Shown here in pieces: positions 1 to 8,193 of a stretch of 64,000 nt of DNA; within the stretch, counting starts at the first letter, position 1; every line of letters begins with the position of its first letter. The notes beneath the pieces are model-generated. The model was not told where the DNA came from. It did not search any database and saw only the letters and a list, made by a program, of their open reading frames with translations. Location of the stretch: positions 213,920 to 277,919 of the forward strand of contig NZ_WRPP01000009.1 of the NCBI RefSeq assembly GCF_009760405.1, in the 5' to 3' direction. The position numbers and the translations under genes are program-made. The stretch is from Nocardia terrae. GTDB lineage: Bacteria; Actinomycetota; Actinomycetes; Mycobacteriales; Mycobacteriaceae.

Positions 1-311
1 GCCGCAGGCCGTGCGGCGCCCCGCTTGGCGACGAAGCAGGCGACGCCCGCGCCCAGACCCGCGATGACCTCGAGCACCGGGGTGATGACGAACCACCTGT
101 CCAGCGCACCTCCCCATACGGTGTGCCCGGCGGTGGCCAGCGCCGCGAGGATCAGCGCGATGCCGGTGAGGATCGTGATCGGTGACTTCCCGGTGCCCGC
201 CGGTGCACCCGGATAGCCCGGCATCGGCGCGGCGGCAAAGCCGCTCGGGCCGCCGGATTGCGGGGGCCACGCCGGGCCCGGGGTGTAGGCGGGCTGCTGC
301 GGAATGCTCAT
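1..311 (-). CDS. Proline-rich N-terminus membrane protein (partial, runs off the left edge)
   Basis: The frame opens with ATG at 311 and stays open to the window edge, giving about 103 residues without a stop. The first 50 residues are rich in Pro, Gly and Ala (PAYTPGP, PMPGYPG). A hydrophobic segment (ITILTGIALILAALATAG) follows, then a second apolar stretch near the edge (VLEVIAGLGAGVACFVA). This is the usual layout of actinobacterial small membrane proteins with a disordered cytoplasmic head and two or more helices. No enzymatic motif is visible and the C-terminus is missing. The function is unknown. Confidence 0.6.
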   Translation of the reverse strand, partial: MSIPQQPAYTPGPAWPPQSGGPSGFAAAPMPGYPGAPAGTGKSPITILTGIALILAALATAGHTVWGGALDRWFVITPVLEVIAGLGAGVACFVAKRGAARPA

Positions 312-489
312 GCGGTGAAAGTTCCCCTCCCTGGACAGATGTCGGACCACACCCTAGGACAGTCGTGGTGAGTTCGCAGCCCGGTATCCGGCATGTCACT
401 GTGACGAATCAGCGTGGGGGAGCGGAGGATCGGCGGGGGACGGCTGAAGCGCCAGCGGGCGGCGGTGCGCCGGGGTTATGGTCGGGCAC

Positions 490-912
490 ATGAGCGTTGA
501 TCCGAAAACTGTTGTGCGCACCTTCTATTCGACCACCGACGCCATCTCCGCGGGCACCCTGGCGCCCTCGGCGCTCGAGGAGGTGGCCGCACCCGGGTTC
601 GTCGTGCACATGCCCGACGGCACCACCATCGACCGCGACGGGTTCAAGGCGGTCCAGCATTCCTTCGGCCAGGGCTTCCCCGGTTCGGTCCACACCGTCG
701 AAGACCTTGTCGCCGAAGGCGATCGGGTGGCGGTCCGCATCCGCTGGCGCGGCACCCACAGCGGCGAGTTCCAGTCCGCGCCCCCGACCGGCGCCACGAT
801 CGAGCTGGCCGAGACCGGATTCATGCGCGTCGAAGGCGACAAGGTCGTCGAGTTCTGGCCGCTGTTCGACTCGCTGACCCTCATGCTGGGCGTCGGGCTC
901 GCCAAGATGTGA
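490..912 (+). CDS. SnoaL-like / NTF2-fold ester cyclase family protein
   Basis: About 140 residues, the normal size for a single NTF2-like cone domain. The sequence fits SnoaL-type polyketide cyclases and related proteins: an N-terminal helix with VRTFYSTTDA, the central VHMPDGTTIDRDGFKAV region, then paired strands (VAVRIRWRGTHSGEF, VEFWPLFD). Family members are small-molecule cyclases, isomerases or binding proteins, so the substrate cannot be read here. An in-frame ATG at 478 is possible. The ATG at 490 is preferred because a TTATGG element lies just upstream and no Shine-Dalgarno is seen, which suggests a leaderless start. It converges on the TetR gene with only a few bases between them. 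Confidence 0.7.
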   Translation: MSVDPKTVVRTFYSTTDAISAGTLAPSALEEVAAPGFVVHMPDGTTIDRDGFKAVQHSFGQGFPGSVHTVEDLVAEGDRVAVRIRWRGTHSGEFQSAPPTGATIELAETGFMRVEGDKVVEFWPLFDSLTLMLGVGLAKM

Positions 913-916
913 GCGG

Positions 917-1495
917 CTAGTCGGCGGGCCGCCGCCCGAGAATGCCGTAGAGCAGCAGATCCTCGAGCGAGGCCGCGAACCCGTCGAGGTCGTCGATATC
1001 GCGGATGCACATGGCGAACAGCGCCGCACCGGCGATGGTGTCGAGCACCGTGTTCGGGTCCAGACCCGGGCGCGCGGCGTCGCCGCCGAGGTAGTCGCCC
1101 AGCTCGCCGCGGGTGGGCGCGTCCAGGCGGGCCGAGAGCTTCTCGTACAGGCCCGAGTCCTGGCGCATCTCGGCCATCAGACCGGGCATCGCCTCGCGGG
1201 TCTCGGCGGAGCCGAACAGCTGGATGGTTCCGCGGATCACCTTGCGCACCTCGGCGAGCAGATCGGGGGCGACGACCGCCGAGCCCACGTCGGGGAACAC
1301 CGCCTGCGCGATCAGGTGCGCTTTGGAGGGCCAGCGCCGGTAGATCGCCGGGCGGCTGACCCCCGCCCGCGCCGCGATGGCATCGATCGAGGTTGCGCCG
1401 TAACCGATTTCGACGAGCAGGGCGCGGGCGGCGTCGAGGACCGCGGCGTCCACCGCGGGATCGCGGTGTGGGCCCAGCCGGTGGCGTGTGGTCAC
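917..1495 (-). CDS. TetR/AcrR family transcriptional regulator
   Basis: 192 residues with a GTG start. Residues 12-60 form a canonical TetR DNA-binding domain: ARALLVEIGYGATSIDAIAARAGVSRPAIYRRW, with recognition helix SRPAIYRRW and the following SKAHLIAQAVF. The rest is helical and divergent, as expected for the ligand pocket. It is transcribed away from the SDR operon at 1590, and two matching palindromes lie between them (1528-1566). By the usual logic of such pairs it represses itself and the 1590-4928 operon until an intermediate, perhaps an acyl-CoA, binds. The ligand is unknown. Confidence 0.88.
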   Translation of the reverse strand: MTTRHRLGPHRDPAVDAAVLDAARALLVEIGYGATSIDAIAARAGVSRPAIYRRWPSKAHLIAQAVFPDVGSAVVAPDLLAEVRKVIRGTIQLFGSAETREAMPGLMAEMRQDSGLYEKLSARLDAPTRGELGDYLGGDAARPGLDPNTVLDTIAGAALFAMCIRDIDDLDGFAASLEDLLLYGILGRRPAD

Positions 1496-1527
1496 GAAAT
1501 CCGTCCTTGTCGCTACCCTCCAGAGTC

Positions 1528-1566
1528 GTTACAGTCTGTCACATCAAAGTCGTTACATTCTGTAAC
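1528..1566. promoter_or_regulatory. Tandem TetR operators between the regulator and the SDR operon
   Basis: Two copies of one palindrome: GTTACAGTCTGTCAC at 1528-1542 (one mismatch between arms) and GTTACATTCTGTAAC at 1552-1566 (perfect arms GTTACA/TGTAAC around TTC). Their starts are 24 bases apart and the AGTC before each is also shared. They sit 33 bases upstream of the TetR start and 24 upstream of the SDR start, where they can control both. Confidence 0.8.
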
Positions 1567-1589
1567 TGCTGAGGACTCGAGGAGGAGTC

Positions 1590-2411
1590 GTGTCAGCCGT
1601 ACACCCCACCCCCGCGCACACCTATCAACCGGTCCCGCTACTGGCCGGCAAGGTCATCGTCATCTCCGGCGTCGGACCCGGACTCGGCCATTCCCTCGCC
1701 ACCGAAGCCGCCCGCATGGGCGCGCACCTCGTCCTGGCCGGACGCACCGAGAAACGCCTGCACGAATACGCCGACGAGATCACCGCCTCGGGCGGCACCG
1801 CCACCGTCGTACGCGCCGACATCACCGACGAGAACGACCGCGCCACCCTGGCCGAAACCGCCCTCGCCGCCCACGGCCGCATCGACTGCCTGATCAACAA
1901 CGCCTTCGCCATCCCACCCATGTACCCGATCACCCAGATCGACGTCGAAGCGCTGCGCGTGGCCAACGAAACCAATGTGTTCGCGCCCCTGCGACTCTCG
2001 GCCCTGTTCGCCGACGCCCTCGCCCAGACCCACGGCTCGATCATCATGCTCAACTCGTGCGTGTCCTACAGCTCCCAGCCCGAATACTCCGGCTACAAAC
2101 TGTCCAAGGGCGCCCTGGCACACCTGGCCTCCTCCCTGGCCACCGAACTCGGGCCACGCGGCATCCGCGTCAACTCCGTCGCACCCTCCTACGTGTACGA
2201 GGACATCAACAAGGCCTACTTCGACTGGCTGGCAAGCCAATCCGGGCGCACCCACGACGAGATCTACCGCGAGAAGGCCGCACCCACCGACCTGGGCCGC
2301 CTCGCCGGACCCGAAGAGGTCGCCCGCGCGACCCTGTTCCTGGCCAGCGACCTGGCCACCGCCGTCACCGGCCAGATGCTCACCGTCGACTGCGGCGAAT
2401 TCCACCGATAG
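1590..2411 (+). CDS. Short-chain dehydrogenase/reductase
   Basis: 273 residues with a GTG start behind GGAGGAG (1581-1587). It has the classical SDR pattern: cofactor loop GVGPGLG near residues 27-33, the NNAF motif that replaces NNAG, a catalytic Ser in LNSCVS, and YKLSK (Tyr-x3-Lys) about residues 170-174. The C-terminus has the usual TGQMLTVDCGE. It should catalyse NAD(P)-dependent oxidation of an alcohol or reduction of a carbonyl. It is first in an operon with a DapB-like dehydrogenase and a thiolase, so a beta-hydroxyacyl or ring-degradation intermediate is plausible. The substrate is not determinable from sequence. Confidence 0.9.
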   Translation: MSAVHPTPAHTYQPVPLLAGKVIVISGVGPGLGHSLATEAARMGAHLVLAGRTEKRLHEYADEITASGGTATVVRADITDENDRATLAETALAAHGRIDCLINNAFAIPPMYPITQIDVEALRVANETNVFAPLRLSALFADALAQTHGSIIMLNSCVSYSSQPEYSGYKLSKGALAHLASSLATELGPRGIRVNSVAPSYVYEDINKAYFDWLASQSGRTHDEIYREKAAPTDLGRLAGPEEVARATLFLASDLATAVTGQMLTVDCGEFHR

Positions 2412-2420
2412 GACAACCCC

Positions 2421-3491
2421 GTGACCAAACGAATCGTGCTGTGGGGCACCGGCGTCGTCGGCTCCATGGTCCTGGCCGAAATCCTGCGCCACCCCGGCTT
2501 CGAACTCGTCGGCGTCGGCGTCTCCAACCCCGACAAGATCGGCCGCGACGCCGGAGACCTGTGCGGAGCCGAGAAAACCGGTGTCCTGGCCACCGACTCG
2601 ATCGACGCGCTCATCGCGACGCGACCCGACGCCGTCGTGCACTACGGGCCCACCGCCGCCTTCGCCGAAGAGAACATGCGCGTCATCGGCGCATTCCTGC
2701 GCGCCGGCATCGACGTCTGCTCCACCGCCATGACCCCGTGGGTATGGCCGCACACCGACAAACTGCCCGCCATCTGGCGCGACCCGATCACCGAGGCCTG
2801 CGCGGCCGGGGGAGCATCATGCTTCACCACCGGCATCGACCCCGGCTTCGCCAACGACCTGTTCCCCATGACCCTGATGGGCCTGTGCGGCGAAGTGCAG
2901 TCGGTCCGCGCCTCCGAACTGCTCGACTACACCGACTACGAAGGCGATTACGAATTCGAGATGGGCATCGGCCACCCACCCGAATTCACCGCCCTGCTCG
3001 AACACCCCGACATGCTCATCATGGCCTGGGGCGCAACGGTTCCCATGATCGCCACCGCCTCCGGCATCGAACTCGACGCCATCACCACCACCTGGGACAA
3101 ATGGGTAACCCCCGAAGACCGGCCCTCGGCCAAGGGCATCCTCAAAGCCGGAACCGTCGCCGCGATCCGGTTCACCATCAACGGCATCTACCGCGGCCGC
3201 GAAGTCATCACCCTCGAACACGTCAACCGCATCGGCCTCGACGCCGCCCCCGACTGGCCCGCCGGCACCAAAGACGACGTGTACCGCGTCGACATCCTCG
3301 GCAGCCCCTCCATCTCCCAGGAAACCTCCTTCCGCTTCACCGACGGCTCCGGCCGCACCCCCGCGGTCGCCGGCTGCCTGGCCACCGGCATGCGCGCCCT
3401 CAACGCCGTCCCCGCCGTCAACGCCCTACCCCCCGGCTGGGTCACCCCACTGGACCTGCCGCTGATCCCGGGCGCGGGCACCATCCGCTGA
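2421..3491 (+). CDS. DapB-like NAD(P)-dependent dehydrogenase
   Basis: 356 residues, GTG start ten bases after the SDR gene. The N-terminus is a Rossmann fold (IVLWGTGVVGSMVLAEIL), followed by GVSNPDKIGRDAGDL, which resembles the dihydrodipicolinate-reductase N-domain. Here it is in the longer actinobacterial form found in catabolic clusters, not the lysine enzyme: it lacks the DapB catalytic signature and is about 100 residues longer. FTTGIDPGFANDLFPMTL and the GIGHPPEF segment belong to the C-terminal half. It is probably an oxidoreductase acting with the neighbouring SDR and thiolase. The precise reaction is unknown. Confidence 0.75.
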   Translation: MTKRIVLWGTGVVGSMVLAEILRHPGFELVGVGVSNPDKIGRDAGDLCGAEKTGVLATDSIDALIATRPDAVVHYGPTAAFAEENMRVIGAFLRAGIDVCSTAMTPWVWPHTDKLPAIWRDPITEACAAGGASCFTTGIDPGFANDLFPMTLMGLCGEVQSVRASELLDYTDYEGDYEFEMGIGHPPEFTALLEHPDMLIMAWGATVPMIATASGIELDAITTTWDKWVTPEDRPSAKGILKAGTVAAIRFTINGIYRGREVITLEHVNRIGLDAAPDWPAGTKDDVYRVDILGSPSISQETSFRFTDGSGRTPAVAGCLATGMRALNAVPAVNALPPGWVTPLDLPLIPGAGTIR

Positions 3492-3563
3492 CCACACGAC
3501 CGCCGTGTCACCGAGCCGACCCGAACCGCCAATCCGGCTCGGCGACACCACCGTCGGTTAGCG

Positions 3564-3644
3564 TTGACCGCGGTCACCACCACCACGACAACCACCGAGA
3601 CCAACACGACGACCACCACATCGACAACCGCCAACTGGCTCTGA
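3564..3644 (+). other. Threonine-codon-rich tract (possible 26-codon leader ORF)
   Basis: In the 198-base gap between the DapB-like gene and the thiolase, a TTG-to-TGA frame encodes 26 residues, 16 of them Thr (ACN). A perfect 12-bp palindrome TGACCGCGGTCA (3565-3576) overlaps its start. No Shine-Dalgarno precedes the TTG. The tract could be low-complexity filler, an operator, or a translated leader. The thiolase behind it has its own strong ribosome site. Confidence 0.25.
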
Positions 3645-3689
3645 ATCCCGGTTGCCGAAACCCCGAGGACACTCTCGAAGGAGATCGTG

Positions 3690-4928
3690 ATGACAGAAGC
3701 GTTCGTGCTCGGTGGCGTCCGGACGCCGTTCGCCCGGTACGGCGGCTCGCTGTCCCACATCCGGGCCGACGACCTGCTGGGAATGACCATGAAAGGCGCG
3801 TGTGAACGCGTCGGAGTGGGACCGGACCAGATCGAGGATATCGTCGCGGGGTGCGTGAACCCCGCCCACGAAGGAATGGGAGACATCGCGCGCTGGGCCG
3901 CACTGGCGGCGGGATTTCCCGACACCGTGGCCGGAGCGACGATCAACCGATTCTGCGGATCGTCACTGAGCGCCACCATCAATATCGCCCACGCCATCAA
4001 AGCCGGGGACCTCGGCGTCGGCATCGCCTGCGGCGTCGAATCGATGTCGCGCTCCGGATGGGCGTTCATGAAAGGCGACTCCCCATTCGGACCCCGCGGG
4101 CCGGTCATCCTGCTCGACACCATGTGGGCAGGCGCGGGCGGACCCGCCAACCCCGCACTACTGGCACGCAACGCCTACATCGGCATGATCGAGACCGCCC
4201 AGAACGTCGCCGACCGCTACGGACTGACCCGCGAGGAAATCGACGCCTTCGCGCTGCGGACCCAGCGAAACGCCAAGGCCGCCAGGGACTCCGGGCGACT
4301 GGCCAAAGAAATCATGCCCGTCGAGATCCCCGGAACGAAGAAGACGCCCGCCCGCCTGTTCGAGCACGACGAATTCATCCGCGACGACACCACCGCCGAA
4401 CGCCTCGCCGCACTGGCACCGCAACCGGGAACCACCCAGATGACCGCCGGAAACTCGACCCCGCTGACCGACGGAGCCAGCGCGCTGGTACTCGCCTCCG
4501 GAGAACGAGCCGCCGAACTCGGCGTCGAACCCCTGGCGCGGGTGGTGTCCTCGGCGGTATACGGAATCGATCCGCTCTACATGGGACTCGCCCCGGCATG
4601 GGCACTGCCCCTGGCCATCCGACGCGCGGGCCTGACACCCGAACAGATCGACGTCTGGGAAGTCCACGAAGCCTTCAGCGCACAAGCCCTCGGGGTCCTG
4701 CGCGAACTGCCCAACCAGCTCGGCGGCTTCACCATCCCCGACGAAAAACTGACGCCCAACGGCGGCGCGGTCGCCATCGGACACCCCTTCGGCGCCACCG
4801 GCGCCCGCTACGTCCTGACCCTGGCCACCGAACTGCGCGAACGCAATGCCCGCTACGGCGCGATCGGAGTCTGCATCGGATCCGGCCAAGGAGTCGCCAT
4901 CGTCCTCGAAAACCCCTCCGCCGCCTGA
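3690..4928 (+). CDS. Thiolase family acetyl-CoA C-acyltransferase
   Basis: 412 residues from ATG 3690, with AAGGAG at 3678-3683; a GTG at 3687 is in frame. The full thiolase signature is present: nucleophilic Cys in INRFCGSS near residue 90, the NGGAVAIGHPFGATGARY block with catalytic His, and the second active-site Cys in GVCIGSGQG near the C-terminus. NSTPLTDGASALVLAS is also typical. It should cleave a beta-ketoacyl-CoA with CoA (or run the reverse condensation) in the cytoplasm. Placement after the SDR and DapB-like genes suggests the last step of a short degradative pathway. A 198-base spacer allows a separate promoter. Confidence 0.93.
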   Translation: MTEAFVLGGVRTPFARYGGSLSHIRADDLLGMTMKGACERVGVGPDQIEDIVAGCVNPAHEGMGDIARWAALAAGFPDTVAGATINRFCGSSLSATINIAHAIKAGDLGVGIACGVESMSRSGWAFMKGDSPFGPRGPVILLDTMWAGAGGPANPALLARNAYIGMIETAQNVADRYGLTREEIDAFALRTQRNAKAARDSGRLAKEIMPVEIPGTKKTPARLFEHDEFIRDDTTAERLAALAPQPGTTQMTAGNSTPLTDGASALVLASGERAAELGVEPLARVVSSAVYGIDPLYMGLAPAWALPLAIRRAGLTPEQIDVWEVHEAFSAQALGVLRELPNQLGGFTIPDEKLTPNGGAVAIGHPFGATGARYVLTLATELRERNARYGAIGVCIGSGQGVAIVLENPSAA

Positions 4929-4961
4929 ATACTCACACCAGATGTCAGACCCGGCGCCGGC

Positions 4962-5483
4962 CTACTCCGGCGTGCCGTCCCGCCCGGCCTCGTGCTCGGA
5001 CTTCTCCCCGGTGGAGCCGATCCTGCGCGGCCTGGCCACCGGACGCATGCCGCCGGTAGCCGGGGAACTGTCACCCGAACGCTGCCGCCGCACCGCACCC
5101 AGATCGATCACGCTCGCATCCTGCGCGGGACCGGCCGAATCATGCTGCGGCTCAGGATGTCCCGCCGCATTCGGATCGACCGGCCACCAGCCGGTCTCAC
5201 GCTGCAACTCCGACCGCAGCACCGGCCGAGTCGGCGCGGGGTCGTAGACCGACCCGCCCAGCGGCTGCCACGGCCGATCCGGCTGCTTGCCGGACTCCTC
5301 GCTCATCCGCCGTGGACGCCGCGGCATCCGCGTCAGATTCGTCCCGGCATCCCCACCCTCGGCAGACCCCGCCTCCGCCTTCTTCAACTCCTCGAGCTTG
5401 CGGCGCAACCGCTCCACCGCATCGAACCGGTCCCCACCGCGCCCCGGCAGCGACCCCCACCCCGGCTCTTCCCGCTCCGACAT
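4962..5483 (-). CDS. Hypothetical hydrophilic protein
   Basis: About 173 residues from ATG 5483, which has a G-rich stretch upstream. An in-frame start at 5513 would add ten residues. The protein is charged and Pro/Gly-rich, with a short amphipathic helix (FDAVERLRRKLEELKKAEA) near the N-terminus and no membrane segment or known domain. It looks intrinsically disordered. It converges on the thiolase with a 33-base gap. I do not recognise a family. Coding is supported by third-position GC bias and an otherwise empty interval, so confidence is moderate. Confidence 0.5.
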   Translation of the reverse strand: MSEREEPGWGSLPGRGGDRFDAVERLRRKLEELKKAEAGSAEGGDAGTNLTRMPRRPRRMSEESGKQPDRPWQPLGGSVYDPAPTRPVLRSELQRETGWWPVDPNAAGHPEPQHDSAGPAQDASVIDLGAVRRQRSGDSSPATGGMRPVARPRRIGSTGEKSEHEAGRDGTPE

Positions 5484-5743
5484 CGCCCTAGCCCCCCACC
5501 GATGCCGCGACACCCGCCAGCACCCCGAGCCGATCTCCGAACCTCATCCAGCCTGCGTAACCCACGTCATTTTCTCTCTCGTTCGCCACGTGACAAATCA
5601 ACGATAACCGCCCCCACCGACCATTCGTGCCACCGACCGGCGCCACGAAGATCAATGAGCTCTCAGCGCGGGAAAACGGACAAAATTCCTCGGTGGTAGC
5701 TCCCTGATCTTGAAAACCCGCTGGGTGGGCTAGCGTCGGGGGA

Positions 5744-6130
5744 GTGGAGCTGGAGCGGATTCATCACGTCGCGATCATCGCCTCGGACTACGAGAAGTCG
5801 AAGGCGTTCTATACGGAGATACTCGGGCTTCGGGTGATCGCGGAGAACTACCGGGCCGAAAGACGGTCCTACAAGCTGGATCTCGCGCTGCCCGATGGCG
5901 GACAGGTGGAGTTGTTCTCCTTCCCGGACCCGCCGGCGCGGGTGTCGCGGCCCGAAGCGGCGGGGTTGCGGCATCTCGCGTTCGTTGTCCCGGACGTGGA
6001 GAATGCGCTCGCCGAGCTGCGGGGTAGGGGAGTGGCGGTGGAAGAGGTTCGGGTGGACGAGTTCACGGGGAAGCGGTTCGCGTTCTTCGCCGATCCCGAC
6101 GATCTGCCGCTGGAGCTGTACGAAGCCTGA
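5744..6130 (+). CDS. VOC-superfamily (glyoxalase/YaeR-like) protein
   Basis: 128 residues, one compact VOC unit with two beta-alpha-beta-beta-beta modules. Visible features are RIHHVAIIASDYEKSKAFYTEILG at the N-terminus, VELFSFPDPPAR in the middle, LRHLAFVVPDVENALAELRGRG, and the terminal FFADPDDLPLELYE. Candidate metal ligands are the His of IHHVA, Glu of VELF, His of RHLAF and Glu of LELYE, the standard glyoxalase arrangement. The sequence is closest to the YaeR/SMU1112-type subgroup, whose substrate is unknown. GTG 5744 follows a TAGCGT element by about eight bases, consistent with a leaderless transcript. Confidence 0.85.
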   Translation: MELERIHHVAIIASDYEKSKAFYTEILGLRVIAENYRAERRSYKLDLALPDGGQVELFSFPDPPARVSRPEAAGLRHLAFVVPDVENALAELRGRGVAVEEVRVDEFTGKRFAFFADPDDLPLELYEA

Positions 6131-6340
6131 GTTCAGCGCCTCCTGCGAGGCGTCATATTTTGAACATTAAGAAATGGAACTATGCGCATCTACGCATGTT
6201 GTCTCGTTTCGAAGAAACTCCGGCGCACGCGACCGCACACACCCGTCTGACTACATCCATCACCCTCCAACCTCGAAGAGGGGAGCGGTTATTCGATGCC
6301 GCTCGGTCGCTGGGTTGGCGGCTCCCATACGATGGGTCGC

Positions 6341-6832
6341 ATGACCAAAGTGCTCCTGAAGACCTCCGCCGGGGACATCACCCTGGAATTGGACGAGGCC
6401 AAGGCGCCCAAGACCGTCGCGAACTTCGTCGACTACGTCAAGGCGGGCCACTACACGGACACCGTGTTCCACCGGGTGATCCCGAACTTCATGATCCAGG
6501 GTGGCGGCCTGTCCGCCGACATGCAGCAGAAGCCGGCCCCGAACCAGGTCGAGAACGAGGCCAACAACGGCCTCAAGAACGACAAGTACACCGTCGCCAT
6601 GGCGCGTACCTCGGCCCCGCACTCGGCCAGCGCGCAGTTCTTCATCAACACCAGCAACAACGGCTTCCTGAACTACCCGGGCCAGGACGGCTGGGGTTAC
6701 GCGGTGTTCGGCAAGGTCACCGATGGCGCCGCCGTGGTCGACGCGATCGAGGGCGTGCGCACCGGCAACAAGGCCGGGCACTCGGACGTGCCGGTCGAGC
6801 CGATCACCATCATTTCCGCCGAGCTGGTCTGA
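6341..6832 (+). CDS. ppiB: Peptidyl-prolyl cis-trans isomerase, cyclophilin type
   Basis: 163 residues from ATG 6341. An upstream in-frame ATG exists, but the protein core begins MTKVLLKTSAGDITLELD as in other short bacterial cyclophilins, and TACGAT lies eight bases before 6341 as a leaderless -10. The active-site segment FHRVIPNFMIQGG, the SAQFFINT block, and YAVFGKVTDG are all present. It should accelerate proline isomerisation in the cytoplasm; there is no signal peptide. It is a single-gene unit ending at a strong hairpin. Function is secure. The symbol follows the E. coli PpiB-type short form. Confidence 0.92.
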   Translation: MTKVLLKTSAGDITLELDEAKAPKTVANFVDYVKAGHYTDTVFHRVIPNFMIQGGGLSADMQQKPAPNQVENEANNGLKNDKYTVAMARTSAPHSASAQFFINTSNNGFLNYPGQDGWGYAVFGKVTDGAAVVDAIEGVRTGNKAGHSDVPVEPITIISAELV

Positions 6833-6857
6833 TAACTGACGCAGCGATAGCAGACGA

Positions 6858-6887
6858 ACGGCCCGGAACCTTTCGGTTCCGGGCCGT
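6858..6887. terminator. Hairpin terminator between convergent genes
   Basis: A perfect 13-bp stem (ACGGCCCGGAACC pairing with its complement) closes a TTTC loop, 25 bases after the cyclophilin stop and 27 before the end of the opposing gene. Only a weak T-rich tail follows. It can serve both strands. Confidence 0.85.
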
Positions 6888-6913
6888 TGTCGTTGGTACA
6901 GAGGGTGTTCGGC

Positions 6914-7408
6914 TCAGGCGTCGAGGACGCGCACCTCGCGGTTGACCACGGGCGGCAGCACCGACCAGGGGAAGTTGATCCACTTGTCGGTGCGCTTCCA
7001 CACGTATTCGCAGTCCACCTCGGAGTGCGGCTTCTGGTAGATGACCGCGCAGCGGACCTCGGCGACGTGGTCGGAGCAGAAGTCGCGCACCAGTTTCAGG
7101 GTCTTGCCAGTGTCGGCGACGTCGTCGGCGACCAGGACGGTCGCGCCGGTGAGGTCGACGGCGCTGGGTACGGGCGGCAGCATGACCGGCAGGTCCAGGC
7201 GCTGGTCGACGCCGGTGTAGAACTCGACGTTCATGACGTGGAGGTTCTTGACGTCGAGGGCGTAGCCGAGGGATCCGGCCACGAACAGGCCGCCGCGGGC
7301 GATCGACAGGATGAGGTCTGGTTCGAAGCCGTCGTCGGCGATGGTTTGGGCCAGTTCACGACTGGCGTCGCCGAAGAGCTCCCAGCTCAGTTCCTCGCGA
7401 TCGCTCAT
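6914..7408 (-). CDS. Phosphoribosyltransferase-family protein
   Basis: 164 residues. The PRPP-binding loop VLVADDVADTGKTL is textbook, and the N-terminal LILSIARGGLFVAGSLGYAL matches the type I PRTase core. Homologues in actinobacteria are annotated as xanthine/guanine-type or uncharacterised phosphoribosyltransferases. The hood region (PHSEVDCEYVWKRTDKWINFPW) is unlike pyrimidine enzymes and similar to Gpt-type proteins, so a purine base is the best guess. It is a soluble cytoplasmic enzyme. The small gap (74 bases) to the upstream membrane-protein gene, which reads the same way, suggests they may be co-transcribed. Confidence 0.85.
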   Translation of the reverse strand: MSDREELSWELFGDASRELAQTIADDGFEPDLILSIARGGLFVAGSLGYALDVKNLHVMNVEFYTGVDQRLDLPVMLPPVPSAVDLTGATVLVADDVADTGKTLKLVRDFCSDHVAEVRCAVIYQKPHSEVDCEYVWKRTDKWINFPWSVLPPVVNREVRVLDA

Positions 7409-7482
7409 GCCTTACTCCGTTCTGCCCGGTGCGGTGATCTTCGGATCATACGAGGCGGGGTCGTCACTGCGGACTCCGCTAC

Positions 7483-8193
7483 TCACGGATGGTGGGTGAG
7501 GGTGTACCAGAGCAGTGCGAGGGTGCCGAGGGCGAAGATGGGCACCAGCACCATGGTCTCGATCTTGTTGCCGGTGCGGTCGATGATCGGGACGCGGGTG
7601 CGGATCTGCAGGGGCCACAGCAGCCGGCAGCCGCGGTCGGTGAGGCAGTCGCCGATGAGGTGGGCGAGCGCGCCGAGTCCGACGGAGAAGGGCAGCCAGA
7701 GGGGTTTGTCGCTGATCCAGTGGTCGATGGCGAAGGTGCCGCAGACGGCGAGCAGGACGACGGTGCCCCAGGCTTTGACGCCTTCGCCGTTGGGGGCGAA
7801 GTTGAGGGCGCGGATGGCCAGGGCGAGCAGGAAGAAGACGAGCCCGAGGGTGAACCAGCGGCCGAGCAGGTGTTCGCCGGCCCAGGTGCCGTAGGTGACG
7901 GCGGCGACGAAGGCGAAGGAGTGGGTGGCGTGGCGGTGCCCGCCGGAGACCTTGGAGATGATTTTGCACGCGATGTGCGAAACCGGTCCCAGCACATGCG
8001 AAATGGTGCCGTTGGGGTGGTCGGCGTCGGGGAGGAGCGCGGCGCCCGCGGTGAGGAAGGTGCCCATCACCAGATCGACGGAGCCGATGGCCCCGGATTG
8101 CACTGCGGGAAAGGTCAAGACGGTGAACGGTAGCGCCGCGGCCGCCGCCGACCAGGCGAGCGCGCCGCTGGTCGCATGTGAATGTCCTAGCAC
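7483..8193 (-). CDS. YdjM-like membrane-bound metal-dependent hydrolase family protein
   Basis: 236 residues with about six hydrophobic segments. The family signature is present: N-terminal MLGHSHATSGALAW with His residues, LLPDADHPNGTISHVLGP, HRHATHSFAF and ALAHLIGDCLTDRGCRLLWP. These His/Asp clusters are conserved in LexA-regulated YdjM/YfhO-type inner-membrane proteins, where they are thought to bind a metal. No activity is proven for the family. The start codon (ATG at 8193) begins exactly at the conserved MxGxxH motif. The 259 bases upstream separate it from the divergent gene at 8453 and hold a 12-bp palindrome CAGACCGGTCTG at 8281-8292. Confidence 0.82.
   Translation of the reverse strand: MLGHSHATSGALAWSAAAAALPFTVLTFPAVQSGAIGSVDLVMGTFLTAGAALLPDADHPNGTISHVLGPVSHIACKIISKVSGGHRHATHSFAFVAAVTYGTWAGEHLLGRWFTLGLVFFLLALAIRALNFAPNGEGVKAWGTVVLLAVCGTFAIDHWISDKPLWLPFSVGLGALAHLIGDCLTDRGCRLLWPLQIRTRVPIIDRTGNKIETMVLVPIFALGTLALLWYTLTHHP

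Noticed and set aside
1316..3805. An 829-codon open frame across the SDR and DapB-like genes
   Set aside because: Its product is a run of Arg, His and Pro without domains. It is the shifted-frame shadow of two clear enzyme genes.
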